Notes: generated from the sequence alone by a model not told the origin. A DNA stretch of 64,000 nucleotides from Candidatus Aphodousia gallistercoris (GCA_018714185.1 DVNT01000007.1:16833-80832), one strand, 5' to 3'. Counted from the first letter of the stretch, positions 1 to 10,155 are shown. Translations and numbers: made by a program.

Positions 1-2148
1 AAGGGTTCCCTTTTCCATCGCCATCACGCAGTTGGCTTTTTTCTCCCAATGCGGCTCCGAATAGCTTTTCCGGATTAAGTGCCTGCCGGCCTTTTCAATC
101 CACAACGGATCTATGTCGGCCACCGTTCGGGCAAAAAGCCGCGAGGTCTCCACCAATTCTGCCGCCATGATCCAACGGCCGCATTTTTTCACGCGGGGCG
201 AGCCGGGCCAAATGAAAAACTTAATGCCGCGCGCCCCTAAAAACGGCGCCGACTTCGGCTCGGCATCCGGCATCTTGTAGCCCACGTTGCCAAGTAAGCC
301 GGTCAGCAGCGCATAATGAATCTGCTCATATCCGGCCTCTTGCGTATTTAACTGCCAACCAAGCTCCGAACTCATTTGCTTGAGCTGTCGGTAGACGTCT
401 TTCCATTCGCGAAGCCGCCGGGGGCTTAAGAACTTGCGCTTGAACTCTTCGGTTAACTTGCGGTTGCTTTCTTTATTAGCCGTCGCCGTTTCCACATAGC
501 GCCACAACTTTAAAAACGTCAGGAAATCGCTTTTGTCGTCGGCCATGGCCCGATGGACATTGTCGGCAGCCTCCTGCCGATCAATCGGCCTTTCACGCGG
601 ATCTTGCACCGACAGGGCGCTCGCAATGATCAATACTTCAGAAAGCGAACGGTTTTCCTGTGCTGCCAAAAGCATACGAGCGACTTTCGGATCCACGGGC
701 AATTTGGCAAGCGCTTTGCCCACGCTTGTTAAGTGCTCTTTATCATCGAGCGCATTGAGTTCGCGCAGCAAACCGATGCCGTCGGCTATGGCCCGATTCG
801 GCGGCGCTTGGACAAAAGGAAACTTGCGCACATCGCCAAGCTTTAAAGCCTTCATCCGCAAAATAGCGGCAGCCAAATTCGTGCGCATGATTTCGGGATC
901 CGTAAATGCCGAGCGGCGGTCGAAATCCTCTTGGCTATACAGGCGAATGCAAATACCGTTGGCTACGCGGCCGCAGCGGCCGGCCCTTTGGTTAGCCGAG
1001 GCTTGGCTGACGGGCTCGATTTGCAGCTGGTCGACCTTGTTTCGGTACGAGTAGCGCTTAACACGCGCCAGCCCCGAATCCACCACATAATGGATACCGG
1101 GTACCGTAATTGAAGTTTCTGCCACATTGGTTGCCAAAACGATGCGACGATTCTCCGAAGGCTTGAAAACCCGCTCCTGCTCCGCGGCGGAAAGCCGGGC
1201 ATACAGGGGCAAAATATCCGTCGAGGGCGGCATGCTGTAGCGCAGGGCTTCGGCGGCTTCCCGAATTTCGCGCTCGCCGGGCAAGAAGACCAAAATGTCA
1301 CCGCTGCCTTCCCGCATCAATTCGTCGCAGGCATCGGTAATGGATCCCATTAAGCTTTTGTCATCGGTTTCATCATCGTCTTCGATCGGCCGGTAGCGGA
1401 CTTCGACCGGGTAAGTACGGCCGGAGATCGTCATGATCGGAGCCGGATGGCCGGCCTCGTCGGCAAAATGCTTCGCAAAGCGTTCCGTGTCAATCGTAGC
1501 CGAAGTCACGATCACTTTAAGGTCTGCTCGCTTTTTCAAAAGCGCCTTAAGATAGCCTAAAAGAAAATCAATATTGATGCTTCTTTCATGGGCTTCATCA
1601 ATGATGATCGTATCGTAGGCTCGCAGCAAGGGATCGGACTGCGTCTCGGCTAGCAAGATCCCGTCGGTCATGAGCTTAATCTTGGCGCTTGAGAGCGTTT
1701 TGTCGGTAAAGCGCACCTTAAAGCCTACCAACTCCCCCAGCTCAGTCTTTGTTTCTTCGGCCAAGCGTTTGGCAATGGAGCTGGCGGCAATGCGCCGAGG
1801 CTGAGTGTGGGCAATCATGCCTTTGCGGCCGCGACCGGCCAAAAGACACAATTTCGGCAATTGCGTGGTTTTCCCCGAACCGGTCTCACCGCACAGAATC
1901 AGCACCCGGTGGCGCCTAATGGCCGCAATAATGTCATCGGCTCGCTCCGAGACCGGCAAGCCGGGCACTGGCGACAAGTCGGGGCGATACGCCTTAACGG
2001 AGTTTTTCGTCTGATCAGGCGCTTCCTGCGAAGGCGCTGCTGCGGACTTCGGAGCCTGAGAGGGGGTCTTGGGTTTGGCCTCTTCTTGCGTTTTCACCAA
2101 CCCGGCACGACGCAAGGCTTGCAATTGATCACGAAAATTTCCCGCCAT
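1..2148 (-). CDS. hrpA: ATP-dependent DEAH-box RNA helicase, HrpA type (3' part beyond window)
   Basis: The 5' 716 codons of a leftward gene that runs off the left edge. The start ATG at 2146-2148 gives a protein opening MAGNFRDQLQALRRAG. A Walker A motif GETGSGKT is encoded near 1865-1885 and a DEAH box (IIIDEAHERS) near 1590-1615, which together define the DEAH helicase family. The HrpA family is usually about 1300 residues, so roughly half is missing here. Family knowledge: HrpA helicases act on structured RNA and stalled ribosomes. The N-terminal stretch before the helicase core is rich in Pro, Ala and Lys. It is divergent from yggX, with about 90 bp between. Assignment to HrpA rather than HrpB rests on general resemblance. 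Confidence 0.85.
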   Translation of the reverse strand, partial: MAGNFRDQLQALRRAGLVKTQEEAKPKTPSQAPKSAAAPSQEAPDQTKNSVKAYRPDLSPVPGLPVSERADDIIAAIRRHRVLILCGETGSGKTTQLPKLCLLAGRGRKGMIAHTQPRRIAASSIAKRLAEETKTELGELVGFKVRFTDKTLSSAKIKLMTDGILLAETQSDPLLRAYDTIIIDEAHERSINIDFLLGYLKALLKKRADLKVIVTSATIDTERFAKHFADEAGHPAPIMTISGRTYPVEVRYRPIEDDDETDDKSLMGSITDACDELMREGSGDILVFLPGEREIREAAEALRYSMPPSTDILPLYARLSAAEQERVFKPSENRRIVLATNVAETSITVPGIHYVVDSGLARVKRYSYRNKVDQLQIEPVSQASANQRAGRCGRVANGICIRLYSQEDFDRRSAFTDPEIMRTNLAAAILRMKALKLGDVRKFPFVQAPPNRAIADGIGLLRELNALDDKEHLTSVGKALAKLPVDPKVARMLLAAQENRSLSEVLIIASALSVQDPRERPIDRQEAADNVHRAMADDKSDFLTFLKLWRYVETATANKESNRKLTEEFKRKFLSPRRLREWKDVYRQLKQMSSELGWQLNTQEAGYEQIHYALLTGLLGNVGYKMPDAEPKSAPFLGARGIKFFIWPGSPRVKKCGRWIMAAELVETSRLFARTVADIDPLWIEKAGRHLIRKSYSEPHWEKKANCVMAMEKGTL

Positions 2149-2241
2149 ATTGTCAAAAATCTATTTCAATCAAAAGAAAAAGAAAAGCGAACCACGTACA
2201 ATGCAGAAGTTCACAACGTATTTCGATTGGGAGATCTGCTC

Positions 2242-2514
2242 ATGACTCGCATGGTTCATTGCGTCAAACTCGGGAAAGAAGCCGAAGGGCTTGAATACGC
2301 CCCCTTGCCCGGTCCCTTGGGTAAGAAAGTTTACGACAACATCTCCAAGCAGGCTTGGGATGATTGGATTAAGCTACAGACGATGATGGTCAATGAATAC
2401 CAATTCAATCTGGCTGACGCCAAAGTCCGCAAGCACTTGCTCGAACAGATGCAAAAGTACCTCTTCGGAGACGGCGTGGAAAACGTTCCCAATTACACGC
2501 CTCCGAAAGACTAA
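2242..2514 (+). CDS. yggX: Fe(2+)-trafficking / oxidative damage protection protein YggX
   Basis: A 90-residue protein starting MTRMVHCVKLGKEAEGL, the usual YggX length and opening with the conserved Cys7. A GGGAG ribosome-binding site lies about 8 nt upstream of the ATG. Family knowledge: YggX protects iron-sulfur proteins such as MutY from oxidants and helps move iron in the cytoplasm. A longer reading frame extends upstream into the antisense of hrpA but has no support. It is a single gene, ended by the hairpin just downstream and convergent with rpiA. Confidence 0.9.
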   Translation: MTRMVHCVKLGKEAEGLEYAPLPGPLGKKVYDNISKQAWDDWIKLQTMMVNEYQFNLADAKVRKHLLEQMQKYLFGDGVENVPNYTPPKD

Positions 2515-2540
2515 AGGAACGCGTCTTTTACGCATTACCC

Positions 2541-2572
2541 AGCCGCAGGCCTTGCGCCCGCGGCTTTTTTTA
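2541..2572 (+). terminator. Rho-independent terminator of yggX
   Basis: Stem AGCCGC / GCGGCT (2541-2546 with 2560-2565) followed by seven T. The T-run overlaps the stop codon of the convergent rpiA gene. Confidence 0.75.
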
Positions 2573-3226
2573 CGCAAGCATCGTTTTCACGCCCTCTTGC
2601 GTGCCGAGTAATAAAACGTCGGCTCCGCGACGGGCAAATAACCCGACGGTCACCACGCCCACAATTTGGTTAAGCTTTTCTTCCCAAGCGCGGGCGTCGG
2701 CCAACTGCCAGCCGTGCACGTCCAAAATTTTATTGCCGTTATCGGTGGTGAAATCGCGCAGCACGGGATGGCCGCCCAGTTTTTCGATTTCTCGGCTAAC
2801 GGCCCGAACAGCCATCGGAATCACCTCAATCGGCAACGGGAAAGCGCCGAGCACTTGCACCTTCTTGGACTCGTCAGCGATGCAGACAAACGTATCCGAG
2901 ACCATGGCCACGATTTTTTCCCTGGTCAAAGCGCCTCCGCCCCCCTTAATCATGCAAAACTGAGGGTCGATCTCGTCGGCTCCGTCCACATACACGCTGA
3001 TGCGGTCAACCTCGTTTAAGTCCAACACGCGAAAGCCGTAGTCTTGAAGCTTTTTCGTCGAGCGGACGCTGCTCGAGACACAGGCAGGCACTTCGATGCC
3101 GCTTTCTTTGAGCGCGTCAATAAAGCAGTCTACCGTAGAGCCGGTGCCCACCCCTAAAATCTCGCCGGGCTTAACATAGGCCAAAGCCGCCTGTCCGACC
3201 AAACGTTTCAGTTCTTTTTGATCCAT
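2570..3226 (-). CDS. rpiA: Ribose-5-phosphate isomerase A
   Basis: A 218-residue protein, standard length for RpiA. The phosphate-binding loop GVGTGSTVD is near residue 25, the catalytic DGADEID near residue 85, and [11 protein letters not shown] about ten residues later. The enzyme interconverts ribose 5-phosphate and ribulose 5-phosphate in the non-oxidative pentose phosphate pathway, supplying PRPP for the pur genes further right. The stop codon TAA is built from the T-run of the yggX terminator, so the two convergent genes are packed tightly. Confidence 0.95.
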   Translation of the reverse strand: MDQKELKRLVGQAALAYVKPGEILGVGTGSTVDCFIDALKESGIEVPACVSSSVRSTKKLQDYGFRVLDLNEVDRISVYVDGADEIDPQFCMIKGGGGALTREKIVAMVSDTFVCIADESKKVQVLGAFPLPIEVIPMAVRAVSREIEKLGGHPVLRDFTTDNGNKILDVHGWQLADARAWEEKLNQIVGVVTVGLFARRGADVLLLGTQEGVKTMLA

Positions 3227-3333
3227 ATTTCCGTCCAGAAAAACTTATTCAAATCCGGCTAGCGATCCTCAAATATCGATTGAGTCGTTACCGGTTTTCG
3301 CCCTCGTCATCGACATCGGGTTATTCTTTTTTA

Positions 3334-3957
3334 TTATTGAGCCGCACTAACGGCTTCTTTCATCCCGTCAATCAGCTTTTGGCTTTTTTCACTACGTAAG
3401 CCGTAGAGCCTGGCACTAAAAACCGAGATCATTTCCTGCACATCGTTTGCCAGGTCCTCTTCAAAGAAGGCTTCTTCCCCTTTATTGAGGATCACCACCT
3501 CAACGCCTTTCATTTCGCAAACGGAGAAAATCAGCTCGGCACCGAAACGCAGGAGACGGTCTTTATGCGTAATAACCAAGCGTTCAATTTTACCGTTAAG
3601 GAGTTTTTCGAGTAAAGCCTGCAGGCCTTTTTTCCGAGCATCGATCCCGCTGCCGACATCGCTGATGAGTTCGTAAGACCAACCTTGCGCACAACAGTAC
3701 ATTTCCAAAACGGTTTTCTCTCTTTCAAGAGCCTTTTTCTGATCCGCCCTTAAAACTCGAGTATAGGCTAAGGTGATTCGCTCGGGTTTGGGAGTGACTT
3801 TTCGGGCCAGTCCCATGATTTGCTCGGACGAATATCTTCTTTGACCGCCCTTTGTGCGCTGGGGAACCAACTTTCCTTCCGCTTCCCAACGCCTGAGAGT
3901 CGAAATGGAAACGCCTAATTCAACAGCCGCCTTTCCGATGCTATAAAATCGATTCAT
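3334..3957 (-). CDS. IS607-family serine recombinase (TnpA-like), catalytic Ser replaced by Leu
   Basis: A 207-residue protein with an N-terminal MerR-type helix-turn-helix (residues 1-50, opening YSIGKAAVELGVSISTLRRW) and a serine-resolvase catalytic domain from about residue 61. This is the IS607 TnpA architecture. The conserved arginine patch THKDRLLRFG is intact. The nucleophile motif normally read YxRVS reads YTRVL: residue 69 is Leu (TTA, codon at 3751-3753) where Ser is expected. A single C-to-T change from TCA would explain this. No tnpB partner is adjacent. The protein probably binds DNA but should not cleave it, so it is either a dead insertion sequence or a co-opted DNA-binding protein. 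No obvious frameshift or truncation is seen. Confidence 0.85.
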   Translation of the reverse strand: MNRFYSIGKAAVELGVSISTLRRWEAEGKLVPQRTKGGQRRYSSEQIMGLARKVTPKPERITLAYTRVLRADQKKALEREKTVLEMYCCAQGWSYELISDVGSGIDARKKGLQALLEKLLNGKIERLVITHKDRLLRFGAELIFSVCEMKGVEVVILNKGEEAFFEEDLANDVQEMISVFSARLYGLRSEKSQKLIDGMKEAVSAAQ

Positions 3958-4136
3958 ATGGATAATATTAGTTGGCTTTGAATAGGTTCATTATACCGAT
4001 ATTAAGATCCAAGACTAAACGAGTGGCATGGCAGCGTTTCTTGATACGTTCTGAGACCTATTAGGGGGTTTGGCAGCTGCTACTTTATAATGCCCGATGA
4101 CGGCAGCGCGGTGTTCCTGCCCGTCGTACTGATTCA

Positions 4137-6512
4137 TTGGCTTCAGACAAAGTGGAAAAGTCTTCTCCCATCTTCGCGGTTGAAACCTTCAAAAGCCTCG
4201 GCGACAAAAGTTTCCGAGGCCAGGCCATGTTGGGCGTGGCGATGACTTGGATCATGCTGATCTGCGTGATCGTGGCGCTGCTCTTTGTAGGCAATTTAAT
4301 CCGAGTGCAAGACGAGAAGAATCAACTCGTGCAGCTGCACCAGACAACCGAATTGTGGGCCGAGTCTTTTAATATCCGACTCTCGGCCGACATCGAAAGG
4401 CTCTCGCAGCTCTCAAGCAACGTCGATCGCAACCTGCCCCTGAAAGACAACCTGCTCGGGCTCAGCCGAAAAGTGCGCTCTGTCATTCAAGGACGACACG
4501 AGATACTGGAAGTCAACATTGTCGATGCCGATAAGCTTGTTCGCGCCTCCATTGCCTCGCCCGGTCCGTTCGGCGACATTACGCTCAATCCCGGCTCCCT
4601 GTACGACCGCGAAGAAACCTATGAAGCAATCGAGCGCAGCATACGAACCGGCGCCGCCTCTTTCTCACGGCCGTACTCTCAACCCTTGGCCGGCTCGCCT
4701 TTTGTGGACTTGGTGATCAATATCCGCATTCACTCGCAGCCGCTTTTAGTGATTTCGCGCCTGTCGCTGTGGGAGCTTGTGCGGACCTCCACGTCGAAAG
4801 GACCGGCAAGCGACTTTCGCGTGAGCCTGCTCTATAACGGACAACCGATTGTTATCGACACCACCGACTCGCATCGGGAGTCGATCAAATACAACGTGCA
4901 TTTGGCACCCCTACCGGCCAATTTTGCCCTGCAGGTAAGTAGCTATGCCCAAGGGCTCATCACCCAAAACACCCTTTTCTGGGTCATCAGCGCCCTCGGC
5001 GTTTTTTTGATCGTGGCCTTGCTCGGACTCATTCGCTTTAATTGGCGGCAAAACAATACGGAAACGGCCTTGCGCGCGGAAACCGCTTTGAGAAAAACCA
5101 TCGCCGATAGCCAGCTCTCCGGCTTGCAAGTTACCGACCGCAGCGGACGCATCATTTATGCCAACAAAACATTTGCCGATATCATGGCGCTTAAAAACCC
5201 CGATGACCTGATCGGGCAAATGCCGCCTTACTCCTACTGGCCGCAAGGCGAAGCCGGCTTTCGGCTTAGCGAATTGCTCGAAGCGATCATGCACGGTCAA
5301 ATTCATACGGCAAGCTATGAGTTCCAACCGGTTAAGCCCGACGGCAGTACGTTTTACGCTTTCTTGCGCATCTCGCCGATGAATACGGTCGACGGCAAAC
5401 AGCTCGGCTGGCTTTGGACACTCACGGATATTTCCGAAATTCGGCGAGCCCAAGAGCGCGTCACGGCCGCCCACGAACGCTTTACCTTGGTGTTGGAGTC
5501 CATGCAAGATGCCATCAGCGTGGTCGACACTCAAAGCGATCTGCTGCTTTTTTCCAACACGGCCTACGACCGCCTCTTCGGGGAAAACAGCAAGGGGCAC
5601 CTGTACGCCCATACCCAATTTGCCCAAAATCCGACAGCGAACACGGCCGACGTTTACTTTGAAGACCTTGAACTGTGGTTCGAGGTGCACGAGCGGATCA
5701 TTACCTGGACGGACCGAACCGATGTCCGGCTGCAAATCCTCTCGGATATTACGGAGCGGCGCAAGAACGAAATGCTGCTTGTCGAACAACAGGCCCGTTC
5801 GGAATTAAATTCCCGTTTGGTGACGATGGGCGAAATGGCAAGCTCGCTTGCCCACGAATTGAATCAGCCGCTTGCGGCTATCTCCAACTATGCTTTTGTG
5901 GTCGCAAGCCTGATGAAAAAAGCGGGCGTTCCCGAAGACCACGAAATGTTCTACTCGATTAACCGGATTGAGTCGCAAGCCGAGCGTGCCGCCGGCATCA
6001 TCCGCCGCATCCGCTCGTTTACTCGCCGCAGCGAACCGAAGATGGAGCTGATTGGCATTGATCATTTGCTCAACGAAGTCAAAGAACTCGCAACCATTCA
6101 GGCCCGCCGCTATAACGCCAAAGTCTCCTACTTCATCGCCCCTGACGTGCAGACGGTTTGGTGCGATGAAATCATGATTGAGCAAGTGTTGCTGAACTTG
6201 ATTAAAAACGGCATTGAAGCCAGCGCCAACATCGAAGGGCGCAAACCGGAAGTCTCTTTGACGATCTATCAAAACACCTTGCACCACGTTGTCTTCGAAG
6301 TCGCCGATAACGGCACGGGCATTCCCGATGAAAACAAGGAGCACCTGTTTGACCCGTTTTTCACCACCAAGAGTGCCGGAATGGGCATGGGCTTGAATAT
6401 TTGCAGAACCATCGTGGAGCTGCATCACGGACGACTCACCATTTCCGACAATATCGGACAAGGAACAATTTTTACCCTGACACTTCCCGCCCAAGATGAA
6501 AAATCAGGTTAA
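4137..6512 (+). CDS. Membrane sensor histidine kinase with two PAS domains
   Basis: A 791-residue protein if it starts at TTG 4137. No ATG is available upstream in frame because a stop lies at 4098; GTG 4152 is an alternative. One transmembrane segment is at about 30-55, then an extracytoplasmic sensor region to about 275, and a second segment at about 277-301. Two PAS-like domains follow (about 320-430 and 448-545). The HisKA box [11 protein letters not shown] has His573 as phospho-acceptor. The ATPase domain has an N box near [11 protein letters not shown], and the G boxes DNGTGIPD and [10 protein letters not shown]. The signal is unknown. The FixJ-type gene immediately downstream is the obvious partner. 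Family knowledge: kinases with this H-box paired with FixJ-type regulators often control anaerobic respiration or carboxylate uptake. Confidence 0.88.
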   Translation: MASDKVEKSSPIFAVETFKSLGDKSFRGQAMLGVAMTWIMLICVIVALLFVGNLIRVQDEKNQLVQLHQTTELWAESFNIRLSADIERLSQLSSNVDRNLPLKDNLLGLSRKVRSVIQGRHEILEVNIVDADKLVRASIASPGPFGDITLNPGSLYDREETYEAIERSIRTGAASFSRPYSQPLAGSPFVDLVINIRIHSQPLLVISRLSLWELVRTSTSKGPASDFRVSLLYNGQPIVIDTTDSHRESIKYNVHLAPLPANFALQVSSYAQGLITQNTLFWVISALGVFLIVALLGLIRFNWRQNNTETALRAETALRKTIADSQLSGLQVTDRSGRIIYANKTFADIMALKNPDDLIGQMPPYSYWPQGEAGFRLSELLEAIMHGQIHTASYEFQPVKPDGSTFYAFLRISPMNTVDGKQLGWLWTLTDISEIRRAQERVTAAHERFTLVLESMQDAISVVDTQSDLLLFSNTAYDRLFGENSKGHLYAHTQFAQNPTANTADVYFEDLELWFEVHERIITWTDRTDVRLQILSDITERRKNEMLLVEQQARSELNSRLVTMGEMASSLAHELNQPLAAISNYAFVVASLMKKAGVPEDHEMFYSINRIESQAERAAGIIRRIRSFTRRSEPKMELIGIDHLLNEVKELATIQARRYNAKVSYFIAPDVQTVWCDEIMIEQVLLNLIKNGIEASANIEGRKPEVSLTIYQNTLHHVVFEVADNGTGIPDENKEHLFDPFFTTKSAGMGMGLNICRTIVELHHGRLTISDNIGQGTIFTLTLPAQDEKSG

Positions 6513-6564
6513 AATGAAATTTTGGTTTTAAATCATTTTTGGCCTTCAGTGCCCGTTTAAAGTT

Positions 6565-7215
6565 ATGTCTTTTCCTGCCTTTAATTTTGACAATATCCGC
6601 AAAGAGCCTTTGGGAACGGTCTACGTTGTCGACGATGATGCCGATGTCCGTGATTCGATGCGCCGTCTGCTGGAGTCGCAAGACTACCGGGTAGAAGCCT
6701 TTGAAAGCGGCGAATCGTTTATTGCCAAATACGATCCGAACGCTATTGCCGTTTTATTGCTGGACCAAAGAATGCCCGGTATGCCGGGCACTGAAGTACA
6801 GGACCATTTAATTGCCCGCAAAGCGACCATTCCGATTGTCTTTCTCACTGGGCACGGGGATGTGCCGATGGCTGTGAACGCCTTGAAAAAGGGCGCGGCC
6901 GATTTTCTGCAAAAACCCGTGAAGATTGAAATCCTGTTGCCGTTGATTGCCAAGCTGCTTAACGAAGCCCGGGAAAACCGCGTACAAAGCGAACGGCAGT
7001 CGCTCAATGAGGCAATGCTTTCCAAATTAACGCCGCGCGAGCAGCAGGTGCTCGAGCGTATTGTGGCCGGACGCCTGAATAAGCAAATCGCCGACGATTT
7101 GGGCATTTCGATTAAGACGGTCGAAGCCCACCGTGCCTCCATCATGGATAAAACCAACTCCGGCACCGTGGCCGATTTGATGCGCGTTGTGCTCGGCGCG
7201 AGCCAAAACCACTAA
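6565..7215 (+). CDS. FixJ/NarL-type response regulator (receiver + LuxR HTH)
   Basis: A 216-residue protein. The receiver domain (about 15-130) has the acidic pair in VVDDDADVRD, phospho-acceptor Asp67 in LLLDQRMPG, Thr in FLTGHGD and Lys in FLQKPVK. The LuxR-type helix-turn-helix (about 150-210) contains LTPREQQVLERI and SIKTVEAHRASIM. It starts 52 bp after the kinase gene with no terminator between, so the two are a two-component pair in one operon. The regulated genes cannot be told from this window. Confidence 0.93.
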   Translation: MSFPAFNFDNIRKEPLGTVYVVDDDADVRDSMRRLLESQDYRVEAFESGESFIAKYDPNAIAVLLLDQRMPGMPGTEVQDHLIARKATIPIVFLTGHGDVPMAVNALKKGAADFLQKPVKIEILLPLIAKLLNEARENRVQSERQSLNEAMLSKLTPREQQVLERIVAGRLNKQIADDLGISIKTVEAHRASIMDKTNSGTVADLMRVVLGASQNH

Positions 7216-7233
7216 AATTTTCGGCAAAAAATA

Positions 7234-7263
7234 GGGCCTGCAGCCTGCCTGCGGGCTCTTTTG
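7234..7263 (+). terminator. Probable terminator of the two-component operon
   Basis: A GC-rich hairpin (AGCCTG / CGGGCT arms around TGCCTGC) is followed by CTTTTGTT, 20 bp after the regulator stop codon. Confidence 0.5.
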
Positions 7264-7377
7264 TTATTTTTCTGCAGCAGCGCTCGCCACAGCGGCAGCG
7301 CAGCCGTCGACAAACGACTTTTAACCCAAAGGAGTACGCGCCTGCCCCGGTCTGTGCCGGCAAAGACGCCAATAGTT

Positions 7378-8229
7378 ATGACAGCTCAAATCATCGATGG
7401 CAAAACCATTGCCGCACAAATCCGGCAAAGAACCAAAGAAGCGGCGCAAACCCTGTGCCGCGCCCCGCGTTTGGATGTCATCATGGTCGGCGACAATCCG
7501 GCCAGTGCCGTTTATGTCAGAAACAAAATGAAAGCGTGTCGCGAAGTCGGCATCACGGCCGTAGACCATAAATTGCCGGCTTCTTGCTCGGAAGAAACCC
7601 TGCTTGAGACGATCCGCTCGCTTAACTCCGACCCGATGGTTGACGGCATTCTCGTGCAGCTTCCCCTGCCCGAACAGATTAAATCCGGACCGATTCTGGA
7701 AAACATCGACCCCTCAAAAGACGTGGACGGGTTCCACATCTACAACACGGGCAAGCTCGTGACAACGGGCGGCGGCTTTAAGCCGTGCACGCCGGCCGGC
7801 ATCATTGAGTTGCTCAAGGCCATCGGCTATTCGCTTGAGGGCAAGCACGCGGTGATTCTCGGTCGCTCCAACATTGTCGGCAAGCCCCTGTCGATGCTCA
7901 TGCTTCAGGAAAATGCCACGGTAACGATCACCCACAGCCACACACCGGACTTGAAGCGTTACACGCTCGACGCGGACGTGCTCGTAGCCGCTATCGGCAA
8001 AGCCAAATTTGTGAAAGCCGACATGGTCAAAGAAGGAGCAGTGGTCATTGATGTAGGAACCAACCGAGACGAAAACGGGAAACTGTGCGGCGACGTGGAT
8101 ACGGAAAACGTCAAGGAAAAAGCGGCGTGGATTACCCCGGTGCCGGGCGGAGTTGGCCCGATGACGATTGCCATGCTGCTGCACAACACCCTGGTATCGG
8201 CTCAAAAGCGCCAAGGCTTGGCGCAGTAA
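7378..8229 (+). CDS. folD: Bifunctional methylenetetrahydrofolate dehydrogenase / methenyltetrahydrofolate cyclohydrolase
   Basis: A 283-residue protein starting MTAQIIDGKTIAAQIR, matching the usual FolD start; an in-frame GTG at 7354 is possible. Signatures are QLPLPEQ in the substrate site, the NADP-binding loop GRSNIVGKPLSMLML and the C-terminal PVPGGVGPMTIAMLL. The enzyme makes 10-formyl-THF, the one-carbon donor for the purine genes that dominate this window. The Shine-Dalgarno is weak. The gene is convergent with recX, with only seven bases between the stop codons. Confidence 0.95.
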   Translation: MTAQIIDGKTIAAQIRQRTKEAAQTLCRAPRLDVIMVGDNPASAVYVRNKMKACREVGITAVDHKLPASCSEETLLETIRSLNSDPMVDGILVQLPLPEQIKSGPILENIDPSKDVDGFHIYNTGKLVTTGGGFKPCTPAGIIELLKAIGYSLEGKHAVILGRSNIVGKPLSMLMLQENATVTITHSHTPDLKRYTLDADVLVAAIGKAKFVKADMVKEGAVVIDVGTNRDENGKLCGDVDTENVKEKAAWITPVPGGVGPMTIAMLLHNTLVSAQKRQGLAQ

Positions 8230-8236
8230 AGCTTGC

Positions 8237-8740
8237 TTACGGCAACTCCTCTGCCAAGCGCAAGACCTCCTGAACCGTATCAAACGAGAAGCCGCGAGCC
8301 AGCAAATACCGTATTTGCTTGGCTCGTTCTTTGGGGGTGTCGGCCGGAGAAGAAAAGCGCCGCCGCCACAATGCCAATGCGCGCTCGGCTTCGTTTTCTT
8401 TAAAGGGCTCAAGCGCTTCGGCTATGGCTTCGGCCGGCACGCCCTGCTGCCTTAATTCATATTCCAAACGGGCGTTGCCGAATCGGCCGCTTCGCGTCCT
8501 CACACGGGATTCGGCATAGCGGGTCTCCGACAGCAAATTTTTCTCCTGCAACTCATCGAGCACGCGCTCGAGCTCACCGGGATCGTCTTGCGGTAGCAGG
8601 TAGCGCCGCAGCTTACTGCGCAGCTCGGCGCGGGAATACTCTCGTCGGGCCAAGTACTGCACGGCCCGGGCTTTAAGGGAAAGCGGGCGCTTTTTCCCGC
8701 AAGGGCTTAAGGCGCCTGCGGCTGTCTCTAGCGTATCCAT
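8237..8740 (-). CDS. recX: Regulatory protein RecX
   Basis: A 167-residue protein with the RecX helical repeat pattern (ARAVQYLARREYSRAEL, RYAESRVRTRSGRFG, IRYLLARGFSFDTV). Family knowledge: RecX caps RecA filaments and limits recombinase activity. It lies 55 bp downstream of recA in the same direction, the classical arrangement, with a leaky-terminator-like hairpin in between. Confidence 0.93.
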   Translation of the reverse strand: MDTLETAAGALSPCGKKRPLSLKARAVQYLARREYSRAELRSKLRRYLLPQDDPGELERVLDELQEKNLLSETRYAESRVRTRSGRFGNARLEYELRQQGVPAEAIAEALEPFKENEAERALALWRRRFSSPADTPKERAKQIRYLLARGFSFDTVQEVLRLAEELP

Positions 8741-8754
8741 TGAAAAATAAGCTT

Positions 8755-8788
8755 AAGAATAAGGAAGGGACCGGCACAAGCCAGTCCC
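8755..8788 (-). terminator. Hairpin between recA and recX (attenuating terminator)
   Basis: On the minus strand GGGACTGGC pairs with GCCGGTCCC around a TTGT loop (8767-8788), followed by a broken T-rich tract TTCCTTATTCTT. The imperfect tract fits partial read-through, so that recX is made at a lower level than recA, as known in E. coli. Confidence 0.6.
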
Positions 8789-8795
8789 GCAAAGA

Positions 8796-9881
8796 TTACA
8801 CCAACGGTGCGGTTTCGCCGGGCTCGGCAGCGGCAACCGGTACCTTCTTAGCCTTTAAGCCTTTGAGCTCCCGAATTTTATTTTCCAGCTCTTCCATCAC
8901 TTCGGGATTGGCTTTAAGGTACTCGCGTGCGTTATCGCGCCCTTGGCCGATTTTTTGTCCTTGGTAGCTGTACCAAGCTCCGGATTTGCCCATCAAGTCC
9001 AAATCGACCGCCATATCGATGACCTCCCCTTCATGGGAAATGCCGTCACCGTAGAGGATGTCAAATTGCGCGGTCTTAAACGGAGGCGCCACTTTGTTCT
9101 TGACCACTTTGACCTTCGTGTCCGAACCGATCACCTCGTCGCCTTTTTTGATGGCGCCGATGCGACGAATATCCAGACGGACCGAGCTGTAGAACTTCAA
9201 TGCGTTGCCGCCCGTTGTGGTTTCGGGATTGCCGTAGCTAACGCCGATCTTCATGCGGATCTGGTTAATGAAGACCACCAATGTATTGGTCCGCTTAATC
9301 GAGGAGGTCAGTTTGCGCAAGGCCTGGCTCATTAATCGTGCCTGTAAACCCGGCAGGGCTTCGCCCATCTCGCCTTCGATTTCAGCCTGAGGCGTCAAAG
9401 CGGCAACCGAGTCAATGACCACCATGTCAACCGACCCGGAGCGAACCAGCGCGTCACAGATCTCCAACGCCTGCTCACCGGTATCGGGCTGCGAAATCAA
9501 CAACTCGCCCAAGTTGACGCCCAAGCGCTGTGCGTACTGAATATCCAAGGCGTGCTCGGCGTCGATATAGGCGCAGGTGCCGCCGGTTTTTTGCATTTGA
9601 GCGACCACATGCAAGGCCAACGTCGTTTTACCGGAGGACTCGGGACCGTAAATTTCCACGATACGACCGCGCGGCAGCCCGCCGACGCCCAAAGCCAAAT
9701 CCAGTCCCAAGGAACCGGTTGAAACGACATCGATATCTTCGCTCATGCCCTTGTCACCCATGCGCATGATCGAACCCTTGCCGAATTGCTTTTCAATTTG
9801 AGCCAAAGCCGCGCTCAATGCCTTTTTGCGTTCTTCGCCTTCGACGCGTTCCACTCGGGGCAATGTCTTTTTCTCAGCCAT
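8796..9881 (-). CDS. recA: Recombinase RecA
   Basis: A 361-residue protein with Walker [11 protein letters not shown], a [13 protein letters not shown] stretch at the N-terminus, [14 protein letters not shown] and [14 protein letters not shown], all standard RecA. The acidic C-terminal tail is replaced by an Ala/Pro/Val-rich end ([15 protein letters not shown]). It performs strand exchange and activates LexA self-cleavage. No canonical CTGT-N8-ACAG LexA box was found by eye in the 350 bp upstream, so its damage control is unclear. Confidence 0.97.
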   Translation of the reverse strand: MAEKKTLPRVERVEGEERKKALSAALAQIEKQFGKGSIMRMGDKGMSEDIDVVSTGSLGLDLALGVGGLPRGRIVEIYGPESSGKTTLALHVVAQMQKTGGTCAYIDAEHALDIQYAQRLGVNLGELLISQPDTGEQALEICDALVRSGSVDMVVIDSVAALTPQAEIEGEMGEALPGLQARLMSQALRKLTSSIKRTNTLVVFINQIRMKIGVSYGNPETTTGGNALKFYSSVRLDIRRIGAIKKGDEVIGSDTKVKVVKNKVAPPFKTAQFDILYGDGISHEGEVIDMAVDLDLMGKSGAWYSYQGQKIGQGRDNAREYLKANPEVMEELENKIRELKGLKAKKVPVAAAEPGETAPLV

Positions 9882-10155
9882 TGTCGATTCCTCTGCTTAA
9901 AAATCAATGTTCAACGTTAATAAAATTTTCTATTTACATCAAAAAATTCTATTAACTTCAATAGATCGTCCTATTTTCAGTGTTTCTAGGATTACCGATG
10001 GTTCAATTATGAATTAAAGAAGATCATTTGTCGAGACTTTATTTAGTCTTTTATATTATCGTTTACCCTAACTTATGTATCAAAAAATGATTCTATTCTA
10101 AGTATCGTGAGAGCAAACACCGGAAAGAAATCTGGCCCACGGTTTCTGAAAAAAT
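9882..10155. other. AT-rich intergenic region upstream of recA; no gene seen
   Basis: About 275 bp, clearly richer in A+T than the flanking genes. No convincing reading frame, structured RNA or LexA-type operator was seen. It must hold the recA promoter on the minus strand. Confidence 0.6.

Noticed and set aside
1807-2241. Long open frame leading into yggX from the hrpA antisense strand
   Set aside because: It lies opposite a DEAH helicase domain with clear motifs; YggX begins at ATG 2242 with a Shine-Dalgarno and normal length.
4086-4091. TATAAT as a promoter of the sensor kinase
   Set aside because: A perfect -10, but no -35-like hexamer at 16-18 bp; too weak to annotate alone.
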